This document shows, one piece after another, positions 10,435-20,892 of a DNA stretch of 64,000 bases; position 1 is the first letter of the stretch, and every line of letters starts with the position of its first letter. The notes beneath the pieces were generated by a model. The model was given only the letters and a program-made list of their open reading frames with translations. It did not search any database and had not been told where the DNA came from. The stretch is from Leptospira biflexa serovar Patoc strain 'Patoc 1 (Paris)' (GTDB taxonomy: Bacteria; Spirochaetota; Leptospiria; Leptospirales; Leptospiraceae). The translations under genes were made by a program, and so were the position numbers. The stretch covers positions 1,629,501 through 1,693,500 of the forward strand of contig NC_010602.1 of assembly GCF_000017685.1 (NCBI RefSeq). Direction: 5' to 3'.

Positions 10435-11625
10435 ATGTCACTCGATCCGACAAACGAAGAGAAAGAAATCCAGGACATTGTCCATGAACTTTCGAAAGAC
10501 ATTGAAAAGGATCGGTTGTTTGCCAAAAAACTCCGAAGGTTTGCCTTTATATCCGCCTTAGCATTTGTCGGAGCTACAGTCCTAGTTTTGACTGGGTATT
10601 TGCTCTACCTAAGCCTAAGTGTGACCAAACTTGAAACAGAGGTCAAAGAAAAAGAACGTAGCCTTCGCGAACTCGAACAATCCCTTTTTTCCCTCATGTA
10701 CCAGGAGCAACTCCGAGAAGAAAATGCATTGGCTGGGGAGACAGAACCAGATACCGAACTTGCCAAGCAGGTAGAAGAAAATATTGAATTTCTCAAAGAG
10801 GTAAGTGCCAACACAAAGGGACGTAACATCCTCCGTGGCAATGAAGCTCACAAAGAAATCGCATTGACCTTTGATTTGGCAACAGGGGAAGAACTTCCCG
10901 TTTTATACAATTATATCAAAGAACATAAAATCAAGGTGACTTTATTTTTATCAAACGAAAGGCCTTCCGATACCAATGGATCATTTTTTGTCAGACAAAA
11001 CTTGGATTACATCAAACGAATGGCTAAAACGGGCTCTGTGGAATTTGGAAACCATACTTGGTCTCATTTTAATTACCAACGGTCGGTTACAGAGACATCC
11101 TTAAAAAAACGGATGGTACTCGACTATCTTTCCAAATCAGTCCTTGACTTACCTCGAATGGCAGAAGAATTAAAACGTGTGGAAGATACCTTTCAATCTC
11201 TCACCAAACAAGAATTAAAGAAATATTACCGATTGCCATATGGAGCGCTTAGCCAGTTGATTTTGGATGCCCACGCAAGTCTTGGGTATACCGATCATAT
11301 CATGTGGTCAAACAATCCAAAAGGATCTCTTGACCTTCCTGATTACATTAGCAAACAGTTCCTCTACAAAAAGACTTCAAAGGGAAAAAAGGAAGTGGTG
11401 AAAAACCCTCATTACAAAACAGGTGAGGAAACCTTAACCTTTCTCGACAATTGGGAAAAAGCGGATCCCCATGGAATGAATGGAGCCATCATCCTCATGC
11501 ACCTCGGTGGCCCACGTAAATTTGACAAACTGATTTATATTTTACCTACCTTCATTGAACGGATGAAGGAAAAAGGGTATCATTTCGTTACTCTTTCAGA
11601 AGTATTAAACAATCAAAAAGACTAA
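10435..11625 (+). CDS. Membrane-anchored polysaccharide deacetylase (NodB-like)
   Basis: 396 aa. A cytoplasmic N-terminus of about 33 residues, one transmembrane helix (about 35-57), and a short coiled coil (KLETEVKEKERSLRELEQSL) place the catalytic domain in the periplasm. The NodB domain carries motif 1 as TFDLATGEE (about 143), motif 2 as HTWSHF (about 206), motif 3 as RLPYG (about 265) and a late MHLGG (about 355). Family members remove N-acetyl or O-acetyl groups from peptidoglycan or other glycans. In motif 1 the second, metal-binding Asp of TFDDG is Leu, so a non-canonical metal site is likely. The substrate is unknown. Confidence 0.85.
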   Translation: MSLDPTNEEKEIQDIVHELSKDIEKDRLFAKKLRRFAFISALAFVGATVLVLTGYLLYLSLSVTKLETEVKEKERSLRELEQSLFSLMYQEQLREENALAGETEPDTELAKQVEENIEFLKEVSANTKGRNILRGNEAHKEIALTFDLATGEELPVLYNYIKEHKIKVTLFLSNERPSDTNGSFFVRQNLDYIKRMAKTGSVEFGNHTWSHFNYQRSVTETSLKKRMVLDYLSKSVLDLPRMAEELKRVEDTFQSLTKQELKKYYRLPYGALSQLILDAHASLGYTDHIMWSNNPKGSLDLPDYISKQFLYKKTSKGKKEVVKNPHYKTGEETLTFLDNWEKADPHGMNGAIILMHLGGPRKFDKLIYILPTFIERMKEKGYHFVTLSEVLNNQKD

Positions 11626-11640
11626 CAACACAAACCGACA

Positions 11641-11664
11641 GTATCCTTTTATACAAAAGGATAC
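11641..11664. terminator. Hairpin between convergent genes, probable bidirectional terminator
   Basis: A perfect 10-bp stem, GTATCCTTTT (11641-11650) with AAAAGGATAC (11655-11664), encloses an ATAC loop. It lies in the 62-bp gap between the converging deacetylase and RND-pump genes. There is no long T-run outside the stem, but the A/T base of the stem itself could serve in both directions. Confidence 0.55.
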
Positions 11665-11687
11665 TCGCTTACAAATGTAATTTGTCA

Positions 11688-14600
11688 TTAAACGAATTGT
11701 TTTTTTCTGTTTTTCAAATGCTGAGAGACACGGTCTCGGAACATATACAAATTCAGATAAAACACGGGCACCATAATGAGTGTGATGAAGGTTGCAAAGG
11801 CAAGTCCCCAACCAAACGCTAAGGCCATAGGCACAAGGAATGGATCCTTTCCCCCAATCCCGTAAGCAGTCGGTAGTAAACCAAGCACAGTCGTGACTGT
11901 AGTGAGCATTACGGCTCTTAGGCGGATACTTCCTGCTTCCATTAATAATTCAAAAGTCGATTTGGAAGGGTCTTCGATTCGAAGTTGGTTTGCACAATCC
12001 ACAAGCACAATGGAGTCGTTCACGACCACCCCCGCAAGTCCGATGATTCCAAGGAAGGCCAAAAACGAAAAGGGTTGTCCATGCAAAAGGAACGCAAAAA
12101 TCACACCAATCACAGCAAAGGGAATGGCACTCATTACGATGAGAGGTTGCGCAAGGGATCGGAAAAGGGAAGCAAGGATCATATAAATGATGAGAAGTCC
12201 CACAAGGAAGGCACGACCAAGGGAGGCCATCGATTCTTCTGTGTCTTTGTTTTCCCCAGAAAATCGCACCGAATACCCAGGGTATTTGGCAATGATCCCT
12301 TCTGTGAGTTGTTTGGCTTCCAAATTGACTTGCCTAGAAGTAGAAACTGTTTCATCAATATTGGATGTAACTGTCAAAAGCCGTTTCCCATCCAAGTGGT
12401 TGATCGATGCCCGACCAGGATTACGATCATAACTTGTGAGTCGTGATACGGGGATTAGGTTTCCTGTAAGGTTATTCACATACACTTTGTTTAGGTGGGT
12501 GAGTGAGGATCTATATTCTTCAGGGAAACGCACTCGCACATCTACTTCTTCATCAGCACGTTTGATTTTGGTAGAAACTGTTCCTTGTAAGGCGGTATTG
12601 ATGGCAAGAGAAACCGACTGCACACTCACGCCAGCAAATGAGGCAAGGGCTTCGTCAACAGAGACTCGGATTTCATCTTTCCCTTCGTTAAAATCGTCGC
12701 CGATATCGGTGACACCTTTGATTTTGGCAAGGGCGGCTTTATATTCGGCACCTATTTTTAGTAAGGTGGCAAAATCATCTCCTTTAATTTCGATGGCAAC
12801 AGGTTTTCCGACAGGTGGCCCACCTGCGAGTTTTTCAAATTCTAAATTGACCAGTTTGCCTTTGAGTGGCAAAAATTCACTCGGAATCGAATCTATTTTG
12901 ATTTGTTCTTTTTCCTTTTTTTCAAGGTTTTCCTTTGCTAGTTTTTCTTCGAGTAAGGTGAGGGCTTTTTCATTCAATAAATACTTTGTATTCTCACGGA
13001 CCACTTCAATGATTTTTTCAGTGGAACGTTCCCTGTTGTCATCTGGTGTTAAATACACCATGACTTGCGCATAATTTTTCCCACGTTTGGTGAATGGATC
13101 ATTTGGATCTTTTTGGATGATCCCAACTCGTGAGATAAAATTCTCTACTTCGCCTTCAGGAAGTTTAGCGATCGAATGTTCGATGGCACGGATAAACCTG
13201 TCGGTTTCTTCTAATTTTAGTCCTGTTTCTGCGGTGACTCTCACTTGGAAGGTTTCGATGGCACCAGGAAAGAGTTTGAACTTTCCAAATTTTGTTTGGA
13301 TGGCAAGGGAAAACACAAAAAGACCTACAAGTAAACCCACCATCTTCCACCTGTTCAATAAGGCGAATCGTAAGAATGGTAGATACGTTCTTTCTTTGAA
13401 TTTGACAAACCAATGGGATTCCTCTTTGACTTCTCCCTTCATATCTGTCGCCTTACTCACATCATATAAGTGTGAAGGTAACATAAAAAAGGCTTCAAAG
13501 AGAGAACTAAGGAGCGAGAGGATCACCACCAAGGGAATGGAATGGATGAATTTTCCAAAAATCCCAGTCATAAATAACATGGGACCAAAAGCCGCAATCG
13601 TTGTGGTCACTGTCGCAGTCACTGGAGCTAGGACTTCACTTGTTCCACGCATTGCCGCTTCAAATGGTTCTTCTCCCATCTCCAAATGTCGGTAAACATT
13701 TTCACAAATGATGATGGCATCATCCACTAAAATTCCCACAACGATGATAAGTCCCATCATGGAGATTAAGTTGAGTGTCAGGCCCATATAATTCATGGCA
13801 ACGAATGTCATAGCAACTGAAATGGGAATTCCAAGTGCGGTCATAAGGGCCATGCGCCAACCAAGAAAAACGAATAAGGATGCTGTCACAAGGAAAAGTC
13901 CAGAAATTGCATTGGACGTGAGGACTCCAAGTCTTCTTCGGATGTATTTGGATAAATCATTTACAAACGCATGTTTAATGGTCCCGTTTGAAGATTTGAT
14001 AAACTCTTCGACCACTTTTTTGGATTCATCCACGACTGAGATTGCATCTGCTTTTTCTCGTTTGATGACAGTGAGTGCGATGGCTATGTTTCCATTGGAT
14101 TTGTCTAAGTATTCCGAATCCTCAAATCCCTCTGTGACTCGCGCCACATCACGAATGCGAACCGACCTTCCTGCATCGTTTGTGCGGATGAAAACATTTT
14201 CAATTTCTTCTGCAGAATCAAACTCACCGACAGTTCGGACAATGATCTCACGTGTTTTTTCGTTAATGTTCCCACCTGGGAAATTGATATTACGCAATCG
14301 TAATGCACTTATCACTTGTGTGGAGGAGAGGGACATACTTCGGAGTTTGTCTGGATCCAAATCCACTTTCATTTCTCGTTCGCGCCAACCACGTTTGGTG
14401 ATCCTTGCCACAGCTGGAATGTCTTTTAGTTTTTCTTCCAGGATTTTTGCTCTGTCTCTGAGTTCCTTGGCATTGAGTAATGTCTTTCCATCGTTTATCG
14501 CGGATGATAAATGAATTTCGATTACAGGTTGTCTTGCTGTCGTAATCTCGGTGACAATCGGATCTTCCACTTCTGTTGGTAAATCTTGGATGCGATCGAT

Positions 14601-14942
14601 TGCAGATTTTAAGTCATCGACCACTTTTTGAGTGTTTTTGGTATTGGGATCAATGGTGATGATGATCCCGGATCGGTTCTCTAACGATGCGGACCGAAAT
14701 TCTTTGATCCCATCGACTTCTTTGATGGCATCTTCTAGTGGTTTTGTGACAAGTTTTTCCACATCTGCTGGTGCAGCACCTGCATAAATCGTTGTGACAC
14801 TCACGATATCAAAATTGATATTTGGGAATGCCTCCCGGTTCATCGTGGCTGCTGTGAATCCCCCGACTAGGAGGATGAGGAATGTCAAAAGGTTTACGAA
14901 TAAACTTTTAGAAAGAAAATATTGAACTATGGATGAACCCAT
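11688..14942 (-). CDS. RND-family efflux transporter, AcrB/hydrophobe type
   Basis: Inner-membrane proton-driven pump subunit, 1084 aa. It shows the two-fold RND layout: an N-terminal helix ([20 protein letters not shown]), a large periplasmic loop, a helix bundle with [22 protein letters not shown] near residue 410, a second loop, and a second bundle with [17 protein letters not shown]. The paired Asp residues of the proton relay are in VDDAI. Such pumps normally need a membrane-fusion protein and an outer-membrane channel; neither is adjacent. The nearest upstream gene on the same strand is def, 47 bp away. Substrates cannot be told from the sequence. Confidence 0.93.
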   Translation of the reverse strand: MGSSIVQYFLSKSLFVNLLTFLILLVGGFTAATMNREAFPNINFDIVSVTTIYAGAAPADVEKLVTKPLEDAIKEVDGIKEFRSASLENRSGIIITIDPNTKNTQKVVDDLKSAIDRIQDLPTEVEDPIVTEITTARQPVIEIHLSSAINDGKTLLNAKELRDRAKILEEKLKDIPAVARITKRGWREREMKVDLDPDKLRSMSLSSTQVISALRLRNINFPGGNINEKTREIIVRTVGEFDSAEEIENVFIRTNDAGRSVRIRDVARVTEGFEDSEYLDKSNGNIAIALTVIKREKADAISVVDESKKVVEEFIKSSNGTIKHAFVNDLSKYIRRRLGVLTSNAISGLFLVTASLFVFLGWRMALMTALGIPISVAMTFVAMNYMGLTLNLISMMGLIIVVGILVDDAIIICENVYRHLEMGEEPFEAAMRGTSEVLAPVTATVTTTIAAFGPMLFMTGIFGKFIHSIPLVVILSLLSSLFEAFFMLPSHLYDVSKATDMKGEVKEESHWFVKFKERTYLPFLRFALLNRWKMVGLLVGLFVFSLAIQTKFGKFKLFPGAIETFQVRVTAETGLKLEETDRFIRAIEHSIAKLPEGEVENFISRVGIIQKDPNDPFTKRGKNYAQVMVYLTPDDNRERSTEKIIEVVRENTKYLLNEKALTLLEEKLAKENLEKKEKEQIKIDSIPSEFLPLKGKLVNLEFEKLAGGPPVGKPVAIEIKGDDFATLLKIGAEYKAALAKIKGVTDIGDDFNEGKDEIRVSVDEALASFAGVSVQSVSLAINTALQGTVSTKIKRADEEVDVRVRFPEEYRSSLTHLNKVYVNNLTGNLIPVSRLTSYDRNPGRASINHLDGKRLLTVTSNIDETVSTSRQVNLEAKQLTEGIIAKYPGYSVRFSGENKDTEESMASLGRAFLVGLLIIYMILASLFRSLAQPLIVMSAIPFAVIGVIFAFLLHGQPFSFLAFLGIIGLAGVVVNDSIVLVDCANQLRIEDPSKSTFELLMEAGSIRLRAVMLTTVTTVLGLLPTAYGIGGKDPFLVPMALAFGWGLAFATFITLIMVPVFYLNLYMFRDRVSQHLKNRKKQFV

Positions 14943-14989
14943 GGAATCTCCTCGTGGGGGACTATTGCAACTTTAAACAAAACAAAAAA

Positions 14990-15529
14990 TTAATCTAACA
15001 ACTTTCCTGCGGTATCGATGTCTTCGTTATAACCAAATAACTTTGTACTTTTCAATCGATCCACATACAAAACTCCAAAAAGATGATCACATTCATGTTG
15101 TAAGACGATGGCTCTATACCCTTCAATGATCTCGTCATGTTCTACATAATTTTCATCTCGCCATTTCATGCGGATTTTGTTTGGTCTTTCCACATAGCCT
15201 CGCATTCCAGGTACAGAGAGACATCCTTCCCAAAACCCATCTCTTGGCGGGCTTAGAGGAGTGATTTCTGGATTTAAGATGATTTGGTTTGGAACTTCGG
15301 GTGTCCCTGGGTAACGTTCGTTGTCATCTTCTTGGCCAACAACGACTAGTTTCTTTAAAACACCGATTTGTGGTGCGGCAAGTCCCACTCCATCTGCGTG
15401 GCGCATGGTTTCAAACATGTCGCGGATCAATTTTTTGAAATCTTTGGTTTGGATTTCGGATTCGGAGACATCTTCGCTCGTTTGCCTAAGGATCGGATTA
15501 CCAATTTTGAGAATTTTACGTACAGCCAT
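14990..15529 (-). CDS. def: Peptide deformylase
   Basis: Metalloprotease that removes the formyl group from the N-terminal methionine of new proteins. 179 aa. All three signature motifs are present: [10 protein letters not shown] (motif 1), EGCLSVPG with the metal-ligand Cys (motif 2), and QHECDHLFG with the two His ligands and catalytic Glu (motif 3). [10 protein letters not shown] follows, as in Leptospira deformylases. The RND pump gene begins 47 bp downstream on the same strand and may be co-transcribed. Confidence 0.96.
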   Translation of the reverse strand: MAVRKILKIGNPILRQTSEDVSESEIQTKDFKKLIRDMFETMRHADGVGLAAPQIGVLKKLVVVGQEDDNERYPGTPEVPNQIILNPEITPLSPPRDGFWEGCLSVPGMRGYVERPNKIRMKWRDENYVEHDEIIEGYRAIVLQHECDHLFGVLYVDRLKSTKLFGYNEDIDTAGKLLD

Positions 15530-15643
15530 AATCTAATATGGGATAGATTGAAAAAGGTCACTGAATGATCAAGTGAACTCCTAACCAAATGAAAAAGAAT
15601 TTGACAGGGAAGCCTTGAAAAGCTGAAATCTCGGGAGGGATTT

Positions 15644-15716
<73 letters not shown>

Positions 15717-15791
15717 TTGTGCTATTCCAAGGTGAGAGACTGCGTTTGTCTGTCAACAGAATCCTAAAATGGCTAAGGAACCAAGAACTTT

Positions 15792-16103
15792 ATGGGACAA
15801 GATACGGTAGAAGAACTCACTAAAAAATTGAAAATCCAATCGGATATCATCAAAGGGTATGAAAAAGTTCTAAGGCTCAATGAACAAGAATTAGCAAACG
15901 CAGACGAAATCATTCGTATGTACGAACAAATCATTGATTACTCTCGTGTGGAATTAAGAGAAGCGAAGGAAACTGTTCAGGCAAGTACAATGGTTTCCAA
16001 TTTAAGTCGCGATGAACTGATGTCTGCCTTCGATAAAATCAAATCCCTCGAAGATGCCAATCGTAAACTGAGAGAAGAATCATTAAAGTTTAGCAAAGAT
16101 TAA
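15792..16103 (+). CDS. Small coiled-coil protein, 103 aa
   Basis: No known family. The protein is almost entirely helical and charged, with heptad-like stretches (LTKKLKIQSDIIKGYEKVLRLN and AFDKIKSLEDANRKLREES). No membrane segment, signal peptide or cysteine. It ends 4 bp before the large GAF/PP2C protein, so the two are almost surely co-translated. That placement suggests a scaffold, sensor or adaptor for the partner switch, but this is inference from context. Antisense to nothing and distinct from the tRNA-Ala gene 75 bp upstream. Confidence 0.75.
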   Translation: MGQDTVEELTKKLKIQSDIIKGYEKVLRLNEQELANADEIIRMYEQIIDYSRVELREAKETVQASTMVSNLSRDELMSAFDKIKSLEDANRKLREESLKFSKD

Positions 16104-16107
16104 ACCA

Positions 16108-18855
16108 TTGAAACCAAATTCCCTTCCGCCAATTATCTTAAAAAATCAAGATGGCGGATTTTACCTTTCCTCCTCCTCTGAACTTGACGATTTATATCAT
16201 TTTATCTTAGGCCAGGCAAAACGTTTTGTTTCGGCAAAGTCGGCGGCATTTTATTTACGAAATGAAAGGGGAAATTTAAGTCGGATTGGTTTGATTTCCG
16301 ACAAAAACAATGCGGGCCTCATCGCCAAACATGTGTTCAAGTCAAAAAAGAGTATCCTTGTCAAAAAAGGAACTCATTTAAACCCAGAAAGTGCACCTGC
16401 TTCCGAGTCGTACATTGCCTGTTATCTGGGAGATGAAATTGGGGACATGTCCCTTGGAGTGCTTGTCCTCGAAGGGATCAAACATTTCCAAAATTTTTCA
16501 GAACAAGATTTAGATCTCATCAATTATTTTAGTGCCAATTTGAATGCTCTTTTTAAAGACACGGTTTTTTCGGACAAGGAACCACAGTTTTTTAATTCGC
16601 TTACCACGTCAGTATTACTTTTAATTGATAACGCCAACATTCATAATAACAACAACCGACTCCAATATTTTTTGGAAGAGATCATTCGAGTTGCGGTTCT
16701 CATCAATACCAGCGTGGATTTGGAACATGTATTGGTTATGGTAATGGAATCTGCCAAATCTGTCTTTCGAACAGAAGCTAGTTCCTTGTTATTGTTAGAT
16801 GAAAAAAAAGAGTATTTGGTTTTTCATACAGTAACTGGCGAAAAAAGAGAAGAAGTATCCAAAATCAAAGTTCCCGTTGGGCAAGGGATTGCAGGTACGG
16901 TTGCTGTCACAAAACAACCAATGATCATTAACGATGCACAGAATGACGACAGAGTGTTTCGTGATGTTGACAAAGCATCCAATTTCATCACAAGAAATAT
17001 TTTGGCAAGTCCGCTCATTGTAGGAGATGAAGTGATCGGTGTGATTGAAGCCATCAATACAATCGATCGGAATAATTTTAGCCAAGACGATATCGATACA
17101 TTTTTATCCTTTTCTAGTGCTTGTGCAGTTGCCATCCAAAAGACAAGATTACTCGATAATTTGAATGTGACGAACTTAGAACTCAAACAGAAGTTGAGTA
17201 CACTCGAATCCATTTTTGATTTAGGCCAGGCAGTCCTTGAGTCCCACGATGAACTAGGTCTCATGTCAAAAACCCTTAGCATTCTTACGAAAGAATTGTC
17301 ATGCGAAGATGCTGGTATGGTCATCATTGAGGAAAAAAACAAAAACAGAATCCAAGTTTATGCAAGGCAACTTGGGATTGTTCGGGAATCTTTTTTTCCT
17401 ATGTTTGAAAGCCGATTGTTTTTAAGCCTTATGGAATCGGGAAATCCAAGGATGGCAGTTGTCACTCCACAACTCGAAGAATCCTTTTTGGAGTTAGAGT
17501 TTTACACCTTAAAGAAAAATTTTCTCATTTTACCCATTGCCCCAAGGGGAGGGAACTTACGAGCGGCTCTTTACGTGAGTGGGAAACATTCCGCTCATTC
17601 CTTTAATGAAACTGACCTTCGGATGCTAAAAACTCTTTCCTCTCCACTCGCAAAAGCGTACGAAAATTTAAGGCTCAACCAAGAGATCATCACCAAAAAA
17701 TCGATCGAAAAAGAAATTGAGATCACTCGTAAAATCCAAAACAATATTTTACCCAATGGACTCATTCAATCTCCCTTATTTGATTTAGGAGTGATGTCTG
17801 TTGCCGCCAAAGAAGTGTCAGGTGATTTTTATGATTTTCATGCATTTGGTGATGAACAATTTTCGTTTCTAGTCGCGGATGTATCGGGAAAAAGTTTACC
17901 AGCTGCCATTTTTATGGCGATGTCAAGTTCTATCATCCGCACACTTTCACGAACCACCGATTTATCTCCCTCTGAACTTTTGTTTCGCGCCAACCAATTG
18001 ATCTATGAAGATAGCCAATCGGGTATGTTTGTGACTTTATTTCTTGTGAACTACCAAAGGAAAACTCGCACCTTAAAATTTGCTTCCGCCGGTCATAATG
18101 ACCAAATTTGGATCCGTGGTGATGGAAGTTATGAACTCCTAAAGGGCAAAGGTGCACCACTGGGTGTAGTCCCACACACCAATTACCAGGGTGGGGAAAT
18201 CCAATTGGAACCAGGTGATATTTTGGTATTTTATACGGACGGAGCCATCGAGGAAAAAAGCCCAGATGGGGAAGAATACGGGCTCGACCGTTTCATTGAA
18301 TTCATCATCCAAAGAAGGGATGCGGCCTCCCAAGACATCGTGGAAGCAGTGTACGATGACATTCGATCGTTCTCTAACTCGGAAGAACAATACGATGATT
18401 TTACAGTGATGGTTCTCAAATTTGCGGAGGTGACAAGTTTCGAAATGGTAAAATCCTTTGATGCAAGCCCCAATGAAATTCCGAAACTCCGAGATTTTAT
18501 TTCGGAACATTTAGAGTCAAAAATCACAAAACCTTTTGCATTTGATGACATCTTAATATCTTTGGATGAAGCAGCGACCAATATTGTCATGCACAGTTAC
18601 AAAGACACAGAGATTTTGAATCCAAAGTTTGAATGTAAATTCGAACTCATTGGAGATAAGTTAAAAATTGTACTCGTTGACGAGGGAAAACCCTTCGACA
18701 GAAAAAAAGTTCCGAAACCATCCGTTGAAGCCAATTTGAAAGGCGAACGGAAGGGGGGATTTGGAGTTTATCTCATGGAAACCCTGATGGACAAGGTTTC
18801 CTATGAATACAATGGGAAACAAAACATAACATATTTGGAGAAAACAATCGTATGA
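16108..18855 (+). CDS. GAF - PP2C (SpoIIE/RsbU-type) phosphatase - HATPase_c switch protein
   Basis: 915 aa soluble signalling protein. Order: a divergent GAF-like region (about 20-150); a clear GAF domain (about 195-350: FRTEASSLLLLDE, VPVGQGIAGTVAVTKQPMII, LIVGDEVIGVIEAIN); a third GAF-like region (about 365-515); a linker helix; a PP2C/SpoIIE phosphatase (about 545-770) with VSGDFYDFH, LVADVSGKSLPAA and VFYTDGAIEE metal-site motifs; and a C-terminal RsbW/SpoIIAB-like ATPase (about 780-915) with LDEAATNIVMHSY and GGFGVYLMETLMD. It thus joins the phosphatase and kinase halves of a partner switch in one chain. The start is a TTG at 16108. The stop overlaps the STAS gene's ATG by 4 bp. Confidence 0.9.
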   Translation: MKPNSLPPIILKNQDGGFYLSSSSELDDLYHFILGQAKRFVSAKSAAFYLRNERGNLSRIGLISDKNNAGLIAKHVFKSKKSILVKKGTHLNPESAPASESYIACYLGDEIGDMSLGVLVLEGIKHFQNFSEQDLDLINYFSANLNALFKDTVFSDKEPQFFNSLTTSVLLLIDNANIHNNNNRLQYFLEEIIRVAVLINTSVDLEHVLVMVMESAKSVFRTEASSLLLLDEKKEYLVFHTVTGEKREEVSKIKVPVGQGIAGTVAVTKQPMIINDAQNDDRVFRDVDKASNFITRNILASPLIVGDEVIGVIEAINTIDRNNFSQDDIDTFLSFSSACAVAIQKTRLLDNLNVTNLELKQKLSTLESIFDLGQAVLESHDELGLMSKTLSILTKELSCEDAGMVIIEEKNKNRIQVYARQLGIVRESFFPMFESRLFLSLMESGNPRMAVVTPQLEESFLELEFYTLKKNFLILPIAPRGGNLRAALYVSGKHSAHSFNETDLRMLKTLSSPLAKAYENLRLNQEIITKKSIEKEIEITRKIQNNILPNGLIQSPLFDLGVMSVAAKEVSGDFYDFHAFGDEQFSFLVADVSGKSLPAAIFMAMSSSIIRTLSRTTDLSPSELLFRANQLIYEDSQSGMFVTLFLVNYQRKTRTLKFASAGHNDQIWIRGDGSYELLKGKGAPLGVVPHTNYQGGEIQLEPGDILVFYTDGAIEEKSPDGEEYGLDRFIEFIIQRRDAASQDIVEAVYDDIRSFSNSEEQYDDFTVMVLKFAEVTSFEMVKSFDASPNEIPKLRDFISEHLESKITKPFAFDDILISLDEAATNIVMHSYKDTEILNPKFECKFELIGDKLKIVLVDEGKPFDRKKVPKPSVEANLKGERKGGFGVYLMETLMDKVSYEYNGKQNITYLEKTIV

Positions 18856-19193
18856 ACGAAGATAAAATCGGAATCCGTTCGGAAGAAATCGGAAACAAAA
18901 TGATTGTACATGTCCAAGGCAATTTGGATGTTCACAACACACACAAAATCGAAAAAGATTTACTCACTCTTGTTAGCTCATCTGGAAAATCAGTGATTTT
19001 TAATTTGAGTGAAGTGCCTTTTATTTCTTCAGCGGGGTTACGCCTTCTTGTGACGACACTTAGGCATTGCCAAGAACAGAAAATTAGCATTGCGATCTGT
19101 GGATTACAACCAGCTGTCGAGAAAGTCTTCGATATCATTGGGATGCAGCAGTTATTCACGATTTATCCTGATTTAGATGCAGCTTTAAAGTAA
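18852..19193 (+). CDS. STAS-domain anti-sigma-factor antagonist
   Basis: 113 aa SpoIIAA/RsbV-like protein. The loop with the phosphorylatable serine is present in the usual context, [18 protein letters not shown], after the beta-strand SVIFNLSEV. In such modules an ATPase phosphorylates this serine and a PP2C phosphatase removes it, switching binding to a third partner. Here both enzymes are in the upstream fusion protein, whose stop codon overlaps this start (ATGA). No sigma factor is adjacent, so the output is unknown. Confidence 0.92.
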   Translation: MNEDKIGIRSEEIGNKMIVHVQGNLDVHNTHKIEKDLLTLVSSSGKSVIFNLSEVPFISSAGLRLLVTTLRHCQEQKISIAICGLQPAVEKVFDIIGMQQLFTIYPDLDAALK

Positions 19194-19195
19194 AA

Positions 19196-19213
19196 ATCAC
19201 TTTTCTAAGTGAT
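19196..19213 (+). terminator. Short hairpin between STAS gene and carboxylase gene
   Basis: ATCACTT (19196-19202) pairs with AAGTGAT (19207-19213) around a TTCT loop, just after the STAS stop codon. No T-run follows, so it is weak as a terminator; it may only attenuate read-through into the carboxylase genes 28 bp downstream. Confidence 0.25.
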
Positions 19214-19240
19214 CCTAACCAAAACATTGGAAAAAAACTT

Positions 19241-20887
19241 ATGGAAACCATGCAGTATTCCCTAAACAACCCGTTCAAAGAATCCAAAGCGCCGGAGACA
19301 CAAACCGGCATTTATGACGATGCTCTCAAACTCGGAAAGGAATTGATTGAAAAACCATTCCTTGGTGGTGGTGAAGATCGTATCCGTGTCCAACATTCCA
19401 AAAACAGGATGACTGTTTGGGAAAGGATCAAAGTCCTCACAGACGAAGAACCAAACATCACCTACCAAAACTGGGGACCGAATTTAGATGGTGCCTCGAT
19501 TGTTACAGGAATTTTAAATATCAAAGGCCGTGATGTGGCGGTGTATGGGCATGATTTTACCCTACGTGCCGGTTCCATGGATGCAACAAACGGTAGCAAA
19601 CTCGCTCGCCTCATCCAAATGGCAGGAACTCATGGAATCCCTCTCATTGGGATGAACGATTCCGCAGGTGCTTATGTGCCAGCGGGTGTGGGTGGCCTTG
19701 ACGGATATTCGGAGGCATTCACAGCCCTTCGTAAAATCAGTGGGGTGGTTCCGTCAGTCATGCTCATGTTTGGGTTTAACGCTGGTGGTGGGGCTTACCT
19801 CCCTCGCCAAGGATCCTTTATGATCCAATGTGATGGAACCTTCTTTGGTCTCACGGGACCAGGTGTTGTGAAATCGGTACTTGGGGAAGATATCTCTGCC
19901 GAAGACTTAGGTGGCCCAAAAGTCCACGGACAATCTGGTGTGGTGGACCTTGTTACAGGTGACGAGTTAGGATCCCTTAGAACCGCAATTCGATTGTTAT
20001 CGTATCTTCCAGACAATAACCATAGTTTTGCGCCTTTTTACCCTACCTCTGACCCAGTGGACAGATTCATTTACGAAGAGGACATCCTTTTCCGTAAAAC
20101 TTTTAACTCCCCAACCGGGATGAACACTCCTTTTGACATCACACTCTACTTACAACAAATCTGTGACCATGGTGAGTTTTTTGAACTCCAACCACAAAGA
20201 GCCCGGAACATAGTCACGGCGTTTGGAAGGATTGGTGGCCATGTGGTGGGTTTTCTTGCAAATAACTCTGCCGTATCTTCTGGCCAGATTGATATTGGAG
20301 CATCTCGAAAGGGAACTCGTTTTGTCAGGTTTTGTAACCTATACAATATCCCTATGGTGTTTGTAGAAGATACCACTGGATTTTTACCAGGCCGCGACCA
20401 AGAACATAATGGAATTGTACTCGAAGGAAGAAAACTCCTCGATTCCATCATTGACCTTCGCACTCCAAGACTCACCCTCATCATCCGTAACGCGTTTGGT
20501 GGTGCTTACGCTACATTTAACTCGTATTTTACGGGAGCATCGATGGTATTTGCCCTTCCAACTGCAAGGATTGCCGTGATGGGTCCTGCTGGAAAAGAGT
20601 ATGTTTACAAAGATGAGATCACTAGTGTTCAAAAGGAATTTTTGGCAAATGTCAAAAAAGGTATGAGTGACAAAGAAGCTGCTGCCACTCGCGATGCAAA
20701 ACTCTTTGAGATTGGCCAACGTTATGAAAAAGAACTCATGAATCCAAAAGAAGCACTTTCTCTTGGTTCTGTTTCCTCCATCATTCTACCAGGTTTCACT
20801 CGTAACGTGCTTTCCAAAAACTTGAGTTTTCTCATGTCCAAATACAAACCGGCGGAAATGTCCGGTCCTCAAAGGGAGTTTGAATAA
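19241..20887 (+). CDS. Acyl-CoA carboxylase, carboxyltransferase (beta) subunit
   Basis: 548 aa member of the propionyl-/methylcrotonyl-/acetyl-CoA carboxylase beta family, which moves CO2 from carboxybiotin to an acyl-CoA. Two crotonase-like halves are visible: N-terminal [20 protein letters not shown] and [14 protein letters not shown] with [15 protein letters not shown], and C-terminal [22 protein letters not shown] with [13 protein letters not shown] forming the oxyanion holes. The biotin-carboxylase/carrier subunit follows after 5 bp, so the pair forms one enzyme. Substrate is unproved: propionyl-CoA or acetyl-CoA are the most likely. A signalling module lies 47 bp upstream on the same strand. 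Confidence 0.92.
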   Translation: METMQYSLNNPFKESKAPETQTGIYDDALKLGKELIEKPFLGGGEDRIRVQHSKNRMTVWERIKVLTDEEPNITYQNWGPNLDGASIVTGILNIKGRDVAVYGHDFTLRAGSMDATNGSKLARLIQMAGTHGIPLIGMNDSAGAYVPAGVGGLDGYSEAFTALRKISGVVPSVMLMFGFNAGGGAYLPRQGSFMIQCDGTFFGLTGPGVVKSVLGEDISAEDLGGPKVHGQSGVVDLVTGDELGSLRTAIRLLSYLPDNNHSFAPFYPTSDPVDRFIYEEDILFRKTFNSPTGMNTPFDITLYLQQICDHGEFFELQPQRARNIVTAFGRIGGHVVGFLANNSAVSSGQIDIGASRKGTRFVRFCNLYNIPMVFVEDTTGFLPGRDQEHNGIVLEGRKLLDSIIDLRTPRLTLIIRNAFGGAYATFNSYFTGASMVFALPTARIAVMGPAGKEYVYKDEITSVQKEFLANVKKGMSDKEAAATRDAKLFEIGQRYEKELMNPKEALSLGSVSSIILPGFTRNVLSKNLSFLMSKYKPAEMSGPQREFE

Positions 20888-20892
20888 TTTCC

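Noticed and set aside
13795..14514. Long plus-strand ORFs opposite the RND pump gene (also 12436-13074 and 13087-13695)
   Set aside because: They are antisense shadows; the minus-strand frame encodes an uninterrupted, clearly recognisable transporter.
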